A stretch of 64,000 bases of DNA, from assembly GCA_001630475.1 (NCBI GenBank), contig KV419413.1, forward strand, positions 102,552 to 166,551, written 5' to 3'. The DNA is from Sistotremastrum niveocremeum HHB9708 (taxonomy: Eukaryota > Basidiomycota > Agaricomycetes > Sistotremastrales > Sistotremastraceae). A program made the position numbers and the translations under genes. The stretch's first letter is position 1; the number at the start of each line of letters is the position of its first letter. The notes beneath the pieces are model-generated. The model saw nothing but the letters and a program-made list of their open reading frames with translations, was not told the origin of the DNA and did not search any database. Shown here in pieces: positions 34,253 through 45,530 of the stretch.

Positions 34253-36042
34253 TCAAGTCTCAGTTGAGTTATCAACTTGGTGCTCCACAGGATCGGATTG
34301 AACAATTGTCGTCGTCGCCGACGAGAGGAGTTCATCCAGTCCACAATGCGCAAATCCACGAGTAAATTTGAGAGTTTGAATGCATACGCCTTTCTTCTCT
34401 CGGAAATCCAAAAACTGCTTCATCCGTAGGCTGCTGAACCTGGTTCCGGTGCAATCCAAAATTCTCAGAAGCGGACAAAGGACAGTCGGAGTATCTTCGA
34501 GAGCGGTCAAAAGTCTTTCGAATCCAAGTTCTTCCGTACAGACGCGAATGTGAGCGATTTTCGACCAGGCAGTGAACGCGAGGATGATATCGCCCAAGGA
34601 GGGCAAAATCGAATACCGGATGTCAAGGAGAGAGATGTTGGTAGAATATGATGAGAGTGTTGGGAATGAGTGAATTTCCTCAGGTGGCCCGTCATGGAAA
34701 CCATATGCATGAGCTACTGAGATAGGCCCTCTCGACTGGTAAGTCATGGAGAAAATGATATTATACTCGTCATTGCTGATCTTCAGTTCGTTGGATTCCA
34801 TAAGATAAAGACCCAAAAACTCGTAGAGCTCGTCATCGTCACGTTCATCTAAAAAGGTCCCTAGCGTCAAGCTAGCAGACACGGGCAGCGTAAGATGCTT
34901 GAGTATGATCTGCATCTCGGAGACGAGAACAAAGTCGATGACGAGGCTTTCAAGTTGGTCAAGGTAACGAGTTCGTGGTCATCTTCGTCATCTCCATAGC
35001 ACTCCGTGTTCGTGATGGAACAGGTCTTCAATTGCGGGTAGTATGAAAGAAAGTCGAGAATTTCGTTGATTTCGAGTCGAAACCCTCCTTTGATTACAAG
35101 GTGGACGAGAGACACGATAGGTCGGGGAATGATTCTAGGGACGCCTTTGAATCTCATAGTAGAAAGTGCCGGCATATTCAAAACGATGGGCCTGCGTTGA
35201 GGGTCCTCTTCAAAGGCGTCCATCACATCTAGAGTCTGCAAAACGCTGAACTCCTTGTGCCCCATGTGATCAGATAGAAAATCTTCCAGCCTCGGTATAT
35301 CATGCTGAGTTGCGACTTTCGACCAGCGAACCTGCAGCTGACGTATCCGCGGTGCAAGCTGGCGCAAGGATTCTCCGAGTAGCGTGGTGTTCAGCACGCC
35401 GCAACCAGAGTTACTGCGAAGACAAACATGCACAGAATTATTTCTGCCGCGATCTCGAATGAGCCGAAACAGATGTTGAGGGCACGGTAGAGGGATTCTG
35501 TACCACAAAGACGGAGAATTGATGGCTACGTTTCTCCATTTTGTGCAGCTAGGAAATGTGGGAGAGAGTGAGATGATCATAGTGCTTGAGCCCTGAAAAC
35601 TTACATGGAGTAAGTTGGAAATAGTGGGAAACCTTTGGTAAGAAAAGAATGTCCACAACCTGGGTCTATCCCGTATTGCAGAATCTCCCTGATGAGCTCG
35701 TCGGACAGCCGGCCGATCGGGGTACAGAAATTATGTTTGAGCTTCATAGAGCGCTCGATTTTGTCCTTCATCAAAGAGAATCCTTTAGGCATGCATCACC
35801 CGGGTTAGGAGGGTAGGTGGCATAATGTTTCACTCACTATTTTCCAAGTTCAGCATCTCCTCACTCAGACTCGCCGCATTAGTGAGTTGACGCTGGCTAG
35901 ATGAATCAAGATCATTGAGAAATGATGGGGAACGAGTTATGAATCGCTTCGCTCACATTGAATCTGCTGCCCTCGACTCAAATCCCGCACAAAGCTCAGA
36001 AAGCTCCCTCGACAACTCGGAGTCGACTTGACTCCCGCTCAT
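34253..36042 (-). pseudogene. F-box-like/LRR gene G with a one-base frameshift
   Basis: Exons 36042-35957, 35896-35838, 35782-35605 and 35548-34253 follow the family pattern: MSGSQVDSELSRELSELCAG, CTPIGRLSDELIREILQYG, then CTKWRNVAINSPSLW. The total is one base short of a whole number of codons. Paralogue comparison puts the loss at about 34950/34951, where the frame changes in the middle of the leucine-rich part; both sides are otherwise well preserved and the end block VLCPLLRILDCTGTRF is intact. Either this is a recent pseudogene making a truncated protein or the base is an assembly error. Closest relatives are H and I, which share the tail with a Thr-rich stretch and DPVE. Confidence 0.78.
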
Positions 36043-36129
36043 CGCGATGAGCTGCGCGTTCCAGAGGAGGCCTAGACTGCTTCTTGAAAAATCGGTATGG
36101 CAATGAAGATAGCCAGAGGTGGCAGGACT

Positions 36130-36640
36130 TTTGGTGCAGTGCACTGAGGGGGAGATGCCATCCGGCAACCGACAGCCCATCCGATGAAGCCATTGCCTTC
36201 ATCGCAGTCAACTGGCGAAGCAGGATTTATTTTCCATGTGCCTTTGGATATAAGTGCCGCAGCATTAACGGCTCCAACTCCTACAAGATCAAAGCTGGGT
36301 ATTTGGCCCGCTCACCAAAACTACTTCTAGTGGTTATTCTTTACACGCATAGATCGTCTATATCAATAAGCACATTATCCAGCCTTCCAGCTCCGAGACT
36401 CCGGCCGGCATAGAAAGAGTCAGGCAGGACTCGAGTTATTACGAGAAGAGACTGGAGTTCCCGGGCGCGAATTTTCGGCAGAGTCCTCAACCTCCACAGG
36501 ATCCAAATTGAATAATTGTCGTTGACGTCGTCGAGATGAGTCATCTACACAGAATGTGCAAACCCACGAGTGGATTTCAGGGTATGGATGCACAAGCCTT
36601 TCTTCTCTCGGAAATCCAAGAATTGCTGCATCGTCACTTT
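36130..36640. repeat. Direct repeat X, left copy
   Basis: About 500 bp resemble 39312-39810: first the promoter-like part with GATGCCATCCGGCAACCGAC, then the 3' end of an F-box gene. The two copies flank the DUF6535 gene F, so a duplication unit is implied. Similarity is clear by eye but with many substitutions and small gaps. Confidence 0.7.
36162..36176 (-). promoter_or_regulatory. Family promoter motif upstream of G
   Basis: CCGGCAACCGACAGC on the plus strand, 120-134 bp before the G start codon. The related CCGGTTACCGACAGC occurs 86-119 bp upstream of H and I. Confidence 0.45.
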
Positions 36641-36655
36641 GTAACGCAAAGCCAG
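36420..36655 (-). pseudogene. Decayed 3' fragment of an H-like F-box gene
   Basis: The segment encodes remnants of the last roughly 60 codons of an F-box copy, ending in FNLDPVEVEDSAENSRPGTP, very like the tail of copy H (LDPVEVEDSAESSRSGTP). Upstream coding is lost. It lies 70 bp past the stop codon of the DUF6535 gene F. Confidence 0.7.
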
Positions 36656-36727
36656 AACGAAAGCAACAAGCCACTGAAAGCCTCATATCAAAAGCGTAGG
36701 ACTTGACTGCACCGTCAACAACTCCCA

Positions 36728-39088
36728 TCAGTCGGCGGCTTCTATCTGGAGATGCAGAGAAGAAGCTGCAGGAGATCGCGAGGTGTCGGGCTCCTCAAAG
36801 CTCAGACTGATGGTCCGAGGACTATCAGAGCCATTACGCGGTCTCTGCTCGAATGCAGAAGAATCCCCGAAAGGTGGTCGTGCATATGGAGGAAGCGGAA
36901 TATGACCGAGAGCTGCCATGCGAGCAACAATCTGGCGTGCCCTTTCGCAGGTTTCCTCATCGTTAGAAAGGACCGTGCGCTCCATAAGGAAGTAGTAGGG
37001 ACTCAGGCGGGAGGCAATGAAAGAAAGAACTCCAGAAGGATTTGAAAGGGAAGATAAGTTACATCCCTCCAAATAGTCCAATATCTTCCCGCGTAGTGTG
37101 AGGATTATAGTTAAGTTTGTTGTTTTGGATATATGTTGGATGACGGGAGAGAAGTCAGCATTCAAAGGGAAGCAAAGGTCAAGAGGACTGATGAGGTAAA
37201 GGAAATTTTCAGTATACGAAGGACAGAGAGTCCGGCGGGGGGGATTGCCGAGGAACTCGTTGATCCAGACAAGGACGTCCTGCTGATGATCCCGCACAAT
37301 AAATCGGGGCATGGACACGTAGTGATACAGTACGGGAGTGTCCTCTTGGCAACCCAGGAAAGACCTCACAATGGAGCGACGTTCAACATGTGAGAAGATG
37401 CGTGCGACGACATCTTGCTTCCCGGCGTTGAGTAATTCGTTACAATGGTCAAAAGCTTTTCGGTAGATATCAATGCGGTCTCCGACGGGCCCACTCCGGT
37501 CATATGCGCAGAGCATTTGGGCAATACACTTCTCAAGTGAGTCACGCCGTAAGTTCCCTATGCCTCGGAGATCGTCATTGTGCTCCCGGTACGAAGTGAG
37601 GGTGATTTCGGCAGGAAAATGAGGAAATTCCACAGCCTCGGGAGCTTGTTTGAGGAGGAATTCAACCAACTCGCTTGGAGGAGGTTTGAAGGCGGGGTAG
37701 TCCTGCATAAGCGCCAGTATGAACATATCTCTGTGAGGATATGAGCGTTTGGGGCTACCAAGCGCAAAGCGAGGGGTCTGTGCTCGAACTGTCTCTCGGA
37801 CGCGCATGGACGTGTCTGTTGCCATCAAGCGATCATACACTCTCTTCAGCAGATCCACCTTTGTATCTCCATAGTTGACCCAAGCTGCGTACGAAAAGGA
37901 TGGCACAGCTCGATCAAGCAGCTTTGGGTCATTCGCGTCTACGATCAATTCCAGATAAGTCTTGAGGAGCTTTGAGCGCGACGTCCAGTCCACCTCGACC
38001 CTCCACTTTGCAATGGCGTCGCATTTCTGAGCTAGCAAACCCATCATCTTCACCATCAGCTTGCTCAAGAGCCCTTCGAACGGCGAAGTGTCAAAACGAA
38101 TGGCATGAAGAGCGGTAGCAGAGATTAAGGCAATGATTCCGGAGGCCAGACAGATACCCAGACTCCACGTGGCCTCGAGGATCGTGGCGGTCTGATCAAA
38201 TGAAGTCGAAAGGTTACGGAGTTGATAGAGTAGACCGGCGATGAAGAGGCCTATGGATAGCAGGAGAGACCAGTAGAGGAGCGAGACTAGAGGCTTGATC
38301 CAGCCGTATGCTAGACGCTTTCGCTCCTCGTGACGTATTGTTCGTTCTCGGTGCGTTTTGCCTATTGGTCGACTCAGGAGCTTGCTAACCCATTGTCGGC
38401 CAACGACGCACAGAACCGCGTTACACATCTGTGTTATCGTTCAGTATTGTTCGGCAAGATATTATGGCACACAACTCACAGCCATGATCAGAGCGAGATA
38501 ATACAGAGCACATACGTTTTCGTCCGATTGTGGTGGAAGAGGAGGTGGGGAGCTCGTTGCATTGCTCACAGCGCTCGTGGATGACGGAGGAGGGAGCAGA
38601 TTCTGCGCTGCTGGTACAAGAAACGCCGTCAGGACGGCCAAGAAAATAGCGATCTAGGGAACATCGAGGTGTTCAGAATAAATGGACACCCTCAAAGGAG
38701 ATTGACGTACAAAGACTAAGGAGACGTCCATCAGACCCTTCCACTCGTCCGCTTCTTCTTTCATCTTCGTTGTGGCGACCTCGTAAACGGCGCTCCACAT
38801 TTGTTCACTCTCCAGTGGATTTGGTTCTTCGTCGTACGGCTGCTCATCTGATCGACGTGATCAGAGACCAGACTGATTGCAGCGACGAAAGACTTCACCT
38901 TTCATGGCATCCTTGACCAGTGTATCTAGTTTTTCGCTGTGAGACGACAGTGTTGCACCCTGCTCTTTGATGGCAGCGGTCTGCTCGGCGATCAAATTGA
39001 GCAGACGATGAAAGATTGGGGTGTCGAACTGGTCGGGAGCGAGAGCAGCCGGAGGAGGGAGAACCTCGTTGGGTGGATTGGTCGACAT
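36728..39088 (-). CDS. DUF6535-type membrane protein F
   Basis: Exons 39088-38899, 38847-38711, 38653-38480 and 38428-36728 give 733 aa. Exon 2 is exactly 137 nt in both E and F and all intron phases agree, proving paralogy. The N-terminus (MSTNPPNEVLPPP) is Pro-rich, then a coiled-coil-like stretch with LIAEQTAAIKEQGATL. The four hydrophobic helices are at about 107-127, 155-178, 216-236 and 256-277, with the loop RTHRERTIRHEERKRLAYG between the second and third. The C-terminal tail adds a Ser/Pro-rich end missing from E. Function unknown. It is enclosed by two copies of repeat X, so its upstream region resembles that of the neighbouring F-box genes. Confidence 0.82.
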
Positions 39089-39311
39089 GAGAGACTCTTG
39101 ACGGGGTAGAATGGGGAGTGCTGGCACGAACGATGGCACTTTATCTGTGCCATGCGTCGCCGAGATCGCCGATCAGCGTGTGAGAGTTCATGCACTGGAA
39201 GATTTCCATTCCTAGATTCCTTGTTCTCAGTATAGGTGACGATGTACTGCTCAAGCAGGAGTCAGAGATATCTTACAAGCACAGCGTTCAGCCTGTATCG
39301 TAGCAACTTTT

Positions 39312-39810
39312 GGTGCACCTGAGGGGAAGATGCCATCCGGCAACCGACAGCCCATCCGATGAAGGCGATGGCTTCATCGGAATCGACTAGCGGGCTGAAT
39401 TTATTTCACATGCCTTTGCGTATCAAGTTGCCACAGTATTAACGACTCGAGATCTTACAGGATCGAAACTCGGTATTTGGCCCGCTCACCAAAACTAACT
39501 TTAGTGGCCATTCTCTACATGCATAAATATCAATAAGCACGTTGTTCTGAATCCAGCCTTCCAGCTTCGAGACTCCGGTCTGCATGAGAAGAATCAGGGA
39601 GCATTCGAGTCACTGCGAAGAGAGACTGGAGTTCCTGAGCGCGAACTTTCGGCAGAGTCCTCCACCTCAACAGGATCCAATTGAACAATCGTCGTCGTCG
39701 TCGTCGAGATGAGCTCATCTACCCCAGAATGTGCATATCCACGAGTGAATTTCAGCGTCTGTATGCGTGCTCCTTTATTCTCTCGAAACTCCAGGAAATT
39801 CTTCATCCGT
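39312..39810. repeat. Direct repeat X, right copy
   Basis: Counterpart of 36130-36640. Its left part carries the promoter-like motif; its right part is the real 3' end of F-box gene H. Confidence 0.7.
39337..39351 (-). promoter_or_regulatory. Family promoter motif upstream of DUF6535 gene F
   Basis: CCGGCAACCGACAGC, same 15 bp as upstream of G and in the same orientation relative to transcription, about 250-263 bp before the F start codon. Confidence 0.35.
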
Positions 39811-41458
39811 AAGCTGCTAAACTCTGTCTCTGCACAGTCCAGAATCTTGAGAAGCGGGCAGACGATGTTCGGCGTCTCTTCGAGAGCGTTCAATAGCCTT
39901 TCAAATTCGAGTTCTTGCGTGCTGACGCGAATGTTTTCAATGTCATCCCAGAGGGAGAAGGCTAATATGAGATTGCTGAGAGAGGGTAAAACCGAATATT
40001 CAATGTCGATAAGGGAGAGATCGGATGAATGTGATGCGAGCGTTGGCAACAATGCGATTCCCGGGGGCGGTCCGTCGTGAGTGCGATGCGTGATCGTGAT
40101 AGGGCCTCTTGATTTGTATGTCATAGAGTAGATGATATTCTTCTCGTCGCTGGTGATCTTCAGCTCGTCGGCTTTCAACAGATAAGGACCGAGAAATCTG
40201 TGGAATAAGTGATAATCGGGATCAGGCAGATAGGTTCCCAAAGTCAAGCGAGCAGACGCAGGCAGCGTGAGATGGGCGAGTAAAATCTCCATTTCGGAGA
40301 CATGCATCATGTCTATTTCGAAGCTTTGAAGTCGGTCCAAGGATACGATATCGTGGTCATCTTCAAGATCTCCGCAGGACTCCGTGTTGATGATAGAGCA
40401 TATTTCCAGTTGAGTGTAATAGGAGAGTAGGTCAAGAATCTCGTTGATCTCAAGCTGGGACCCTCTGAACTCCAGCTCGATAAGGGAGGGTATGGGGCGA
40501 GGAATGGTGCTCGGTAGACCCTCAAAACCCATTATGCGAAGCGCCGGAGTGTTCAAAACGACAGGTTTGCGTGTAGGATCTTCGTTGAATGTGTCCGTCA
40601 AGTCTATCTCCCGCAGAGCGCTGAACTCCTTTTGGCCCACATGATCAGAAAAGAAGACATCTAAAAATGGCATATTGGGTTGAGTTTCGAACCAAGCCCA
40701 TGAAATCCGTAGTTGAGATATCCGTGGAGCGAGTTGGCGCAAGGACTCTCCAAGGGTGACGGTATCCAGCGGGTCGGGATCAGAGGCATTGACGACGGAT
40801 ACTTGGAGCAAGTTGCTTCTACTGCGGTCGCGGATGAGCCTGAAGAGATTTGGGTGGCATGGCAAAGAGATTCTGGACCACAAGGATGGAGAACTGATTG
40901 CGACGTTCCTCCATCTGGTGCATCTATCGCGATTTGCATGCACTTAGATGATGGCTATACGTTACTGATGAGAACTCACATAGAATACGTTGGAAACAGC
41001 GCTAAATCTGCCAGAGAAGCCTCTTCATACACTTCGTCTATCCCATACTGAAGAATTTCCGTAATGATCTCGTCTGTTAAGCGGCCGATCGGTATGCAGA
41101 GGTTATGTTGAAGTTTCATGGAGCGTTCTATCCTCTCCTTCATCATAGCGAAGTCTTGACAATCATGGATCGAATCAGGGGTTATAGTCAGCAAGGCATT
41201 GGTCTCACTGTTTTCTAAGCTCAGCATCTCCTCATCCAGGCTCTCCACGTTGATCATTTGACGATGACTGAGAGTTCGTACCATCTGAGAAAAAGTGGGC
41301 CATGTAATGTACCGCGGTGCTTACATTGAATCTGCCACCTTCGACTCAAAACCTGCGTACAGCTCAGATAGCTCTTTCGACAACTCCGAGTCGACCAAGT
41401 TAGGGGTCATCGCATACGACTGACTGCGCGACGAGCGGCGTGACTTCGTAGAGGACAT
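39594..41458 (-). CDS. F-box-like/LRR protein H
   Basis: Exons 41458-41325, 41267-41209, 41154-40980 and 40923-39594 join to 565 aa. Exon 1 (MSSTKSRRSSRSQSYAM, then LSKELSELYAGFE) has an extra basic start compared with I. Exon 3 has CIPIGRLTDEIITEILQYG, and exon 4 opens CTRWRNVAISSPSLWSR. The leucine-rich part contains RLTLGTYLPDPDYHLF; the end block is VCPLLKILDCAETEFS (the usual CTGT is CAET here), then RMKNFLEFRENKG and a Thr-rich tail ending LDPVEVEDSAE. G, H and I form a close subgroup in one tandem run. Predicted SCF substrate receptor by fold. Confidence 0.82.
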
Positions 41459-41543
41459 TGCGTCAGAGGGAATTCAGCGAAGACACAAAGGAGCACTCGA
41501 TGCGAGCGCGAGACGACGGTCGGGGCGATGGTCGAGATGCCAC

Positions 41544-41558
41544 CCGGTTACCGACAGC
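41544..41558 (-). promoter_or_regulatory. Family promoter motif upstream of H
   Basis: CCGGTTACCGACAGC on the plus strand, 86-100 bp before the H start codon; the same 15 bp precede copy I. Confidence 0.45.
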
Positions 41559-41808
41559 AAACCGGAAGAACTTGAAGGCGATGGCTTCAATTAATATCAT
41601 AGTCATACAGAACCTCTGTAGATTATCTCAACAGAACAGGATAGCTTCCACACGGTCCCTTTCATATATAGGACTCCTTCAAATACAGATATGAATACAG
41701 CTGTAAGAGAGTCAGCGCTCATGAGTGCCCGACGACCATGCATCAAAAGAGTCAGGGAGGAATCCCCGGAGGATTCGAGTCACTGCGAGAAGAAAATGGA
41801 GTCCCCGA

Positions 41809-43565
41809 TCACGAATATTCGGCAGACTCCTCAACCTCCACAGGGTCCAACTGGATAATTGCCGTCGTCGATGAGACAAGTTCATCTACTCCAGAATGTG
41901 CAAATCCACGAGTAAATTTGAGCGTCTGAATACGTGCTCCTTTGCTCTCCCGGAAATCCAGGAAACTCTTCATCCTTAACCCGCTAAACTCTGTCCCCGT
42001 ACAGTCCAAAATCCTGAGAAGCGGGCAGACGATGGCCGGCGTTTCTTCGAGAGCGGTCAATAGATTCTCAAATTGGAGTTCTTCCGTGCAGACGCGAATG
42101 TGGGCAATCTTGGACCAGAGAGTGAACGCTTGGATGAGATCGCTGACAGGGGGTAAAATCGAATGCTGGATATCGATGAGAGAGAGATCGGTGGGACATT
42201 TTGCGAGCGTCGGAAGCAGACCGTCACCGGCGCGATGCGCGATTGTGATGGCCCCCCTCGATTTGTATGTCATAGAGTAGATAATTTTCTTCTTGTCACT
42301 AGTGACCTTCAGCTCGTCGGAGTTTGAGAGATACGGTCCAATGAATTTTTCGAATAAGTCATGATCGTGATCATGCACATAGGTTCCTAAAGTCAAGCGA
42401 GCAGACGCAGGGAGCGTGAGATTGGCCAGGAGAATCTCCATTCCGGACACATGCAGATTATCCAGGACGAGGTTTTGAAGGCTATTGAGAGATACGATGC
42501 TGTGATGATCTTTAAAATCTCCGCGGGATCCCGTATTGATGAGAGAGCAGCTGTGCAGTTGAGGGTGATAAGAGAGTAGATTGAGAATCTCTTTGATATC
42601 AAACCCGCACGTCTTGTATTGGAGATCAAGAAGAGAGGGAATGGGCCGAGCAATGAAACTCGGTAGGCCGTCAAATATCAGTTTGCGAAGCGCCGGGGCA
42701 TTCAGACCGATAGGGTCGCATTCCGGATCGTCAGTGAATATGTCCGTCAAGTCTATCTCCCGCAGGGCGCTGAACTCCCTTTGGTCCACATGCATAGACA
42801 ATAAGGTATCAAAACCTATCATGTCGAGTCGATTTGGGAACCAATCCCAAAAAACCCGTAGTTTAGATATCCGTGGAACGAGTTGGCGCAAAGACTCTCC
42901 AAGAGAAACAGTTTCGATTGGATCGGGGGCAGAGGCGTTGGAGACGAATACCTTCAGCTGGTTACTTCGGCTGCGGTCACGAATGAGCCTGAACAGACGG
43001 GGAGGGCACGGTAGAGAGATTCTGGTCCACAAGGATGGGGATCCGATCGCGACCTGCCTCCATCTCGTGCAGCTATTCCGCGTCGCATAAAATTAGACGG
43101 ATACCATGCGACCACAACGAGAGCTTACATAGAATAAGTTGGGAATAAAGGGAAATCTTTAAAGGACCAATGGTCGCCTGCGTCGTCTATCTCATACTGT
43201 AGAATCTCCGTGATGATCTCGTCTGATAACCGGTCGATTGGTATGCAGCGGTTATGTTGTATCTTCAATGAGCGTTCTATCCTTTTTTGCATCGACGCAA
43301 ACTCTTTCAAGGATTACCGCTGAGAGGCCAGATTGGGTAGTAGCAGAAAGTTTCACACACTCTTTTGCAAATTCTCCATTTCCTTATCCAAACTCGCCGC
43401 ATCGCTCATCTCTCGCTGACTACGTTTTCCGGCAAAGTTAGGAAGTCGCGAAAGCGAATAAGCAGGCGGATGTGCTCACATTGAATCTGCCGCGCTCGAT
43501 TCAAACCCTTCACATAGCTCAGACAGCTTTTGCGATAACTTCGAGTCGGCCGCATCCTCTCTCAT
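41809..43565 (-). CDS. F-box-like/LRR protein I
   Basis: Exons 43565-43480, 43419-43361, 43303-43129 and 43072-41809 give 527 aa. Exons 2 and 3 have exactly the lengths found in H (59 and 175 nt). Exon 1 reads MREDAADSKLSQKLSELCEG. The F-box core is CIPIDRLSDEIITEIL, with Asp in place of the usual Gly before Arg-Leu, and exon 4 opens CTRWRQVAIGSPSLWTR. The end block VCPLLRILDCTGTEFSGLRM is intact, followed by DELVSSTTAIIQLDPVEVEE. It looks intact and is the closest relative of H and G. Confidence 0.82.
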
Positions 43566-43669
43566 CGCACGGTGTAGAGTGCTGTGTGATTGAAATCCAG
43601 AAAGGTGAAGGTGATTGTTCGATGCAAGCGGCGCGTTGTGGCTCAAGCTGCAATACAAGATTACGCGAC

Positions 43670-43684
43670 CCGGTTACCGACAGC
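43670..43684 (-). promoter_or_regulatory. Family promoter motif upstream of I
   Basis: CCGGTTACCGACAGC, 105-119 bp before the I start codon, identical to the copy upstream of H although the surrounding sequence differs. Confidence 0.45.
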
Positions 43685-43804
43685 TATAATGTCTGACGAA
43701 TGCGCAGGGTTCATCAGAGTAAAAGAAGATAGATTCTTTCGCATATATATATAGAAGTTTTACTAGTATAAGATATGTGTGGAAACTGATAGATAGCTCG
43801 ACGT

Positions 43805-45530
43805 TCACGAGTTGCCTACAACCACAAAGCCGCTCGAAATTCTGAATTCAGCAACAGGGACCTTATTCGCTCTCCGGGATGCAAGAAACCGCGCGATTCG
43901 ATTGCTCGAGACTTCCTGATCCGTGCACTCGAGGACTCGAAGAAGAGGACACACAATATCCGGATAATTTTCGAGAGCGCTCAACAACCTCTCGAAACTC
44001 ACTTCGTCGGTCTTAACACGGACGTAAGTTATATGAGGCCAAGCACTAAGAGATTGAACAAGATCGTTTAACGCAGGAAGAGGCTCGGTGCACAGGACGA
44101 GTCGAGAAAGATGAGACGTATATGCCGCAAGCTCAGGGAAGTTCGGGATAGGGTGTGCGCTGCATGCGGGGTAGTATGAGCCCAACGGCAATACCATCGC
44201 ATTCATGTTGGTGACTTCAATCCTCCGCCCAGTTGTCAATGTCAAAGTCAGGACAAGTCGGTTGGAGCGACTGCAGACCATGAACTCCTCGGCCATGGGC
44301 ATATAGAAGCCGAAGAAGCGTTCCAAGGTGTCTTCGCCTGCTTCCCCTTTATATATCTTAGCCGATATGCTTGCGGCTGGAGGGAGGGCTAGGCGCAGAA
44401 GTATGTCGTGGAGCTGGGATAGATGAAGTGGATTCAGGGATAATCGACGCAGCTTTGGCAGCGCAAGATTGGGGGCATCCCAATGGACGTGGGCGCTAAG
44501 TGGATGGGCATCGACTTCGCATTCTTCCAATGCGGGGAAATGAGAGAGCATTTCGAAGAGCCGGGTGAAAGACAATATGTTGCCTCGTGTGTCCCAACGG
44601 AATCTCGAGAGATGTTCAAAACTGGAGGACGGCAGAGAGTCAAACGGGCCCTCGATGACCAAGTCTTTCAGGAGCGGGCAGCTTAAGGCATACGTTCCTC
44701 CTCTTCTGAGCAGAGAGAAGAATTGCACGAAGATATTCAGTGATCTGAGAGCACTGAACTCCGTTGTTCCGACGTATTCCGCGAGAAATTCATCGAGTCT
44801 TTGCTGCATCTCAGCGTCCGAAGACCAGAGAATTTCCAAGTGGGAGATTCGGGGAATAAGCTGGCGGAATGAGCAACCAAGATGATTGAGGACCTCCCCA
44901 TGCTCTTCCTCCTCTTCGATATTCTCTGTCGAGAGAGAAACGGACAGACGTGCCATTTTACTTCGTTCGAGGAACAGATGTAACAACTTCGATGGCATGG
45001 GAAGCGTGATTCTGGACCAAACAGCGGGAGAATAGATGGCCACATTTCTCCACCTCGTGCATCTGCGGACGGATAAGTTAGCTGCCACCGAAAGACATAG
45101 GGGACCTACAAGAAATGTGCGCCAGGGAAGTCAAAATATCGCCGCCTTGGAATAGTATATGTGTGATGCTCGATCTCAAGATAGAGGAGGATCTCCAGAA
45201 TGAGTTCATCCGTCAGACGTCCCAGTGGGGTGCATATGTTGCTCTGCTGTTTCAACAGGCGGCCAGTCCGAATGAGTCTCTGCTCCGTTTCATGCAACGC
45301 TGTAATATTCCACCGTTTGCATCTGCAATCATACTGTAGTCAATATCATGTACTCACCCTGTTGAACCCTCTGAATATCAGCATGCGAAGAATGCGTTGT
45401 AAGCTTCTGCTGGCTAACGCTGCTCATGAGCCCACAGTCCTGTGTTTCGAAAACATGGTCCTCACACTCCTCTGACAAGCTTCGTCTCGAGATCTGAGAA
45501 TGACTCAGAGACTCCAGGTATATAGTTCAT
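43805..45530 (-). CDS. F-box-like/LRR protein J
   Basis: Exons 45530-45466, 45419-45358, 45299-45110 and 45062-43805 give 524 aa. Exon 1 starts MNYIPGVSESFSDLETKL, a variant of the family N-terminal motif closest to that of copy B (IPDVSELSTVCNELE). Exon 3 has CTPLGRLTDELILEILLYL, and exon 4 opens CTRWRNVAIYSPAVWSR. The acidic stretch NIEEEEEHGE follows. The end block is VCPLLRVLECTDQEVSSNR, with CTD instead of CTG. It resembles D most (shared RIAPFLA/RIARFLA ending). It is the last of the five-gene minus-strand run at 29.8-45.5 kb. Confidence 0.8.

Noticed and set aside
29796-45530. NLR-type immune receptor or classical HET-domain incompatibility locus
   Set aside because: No NB-ARC/NACHT P-loop or HET motif was found in any gene; only F-box, LRR-like and DUF6535 features are visible.
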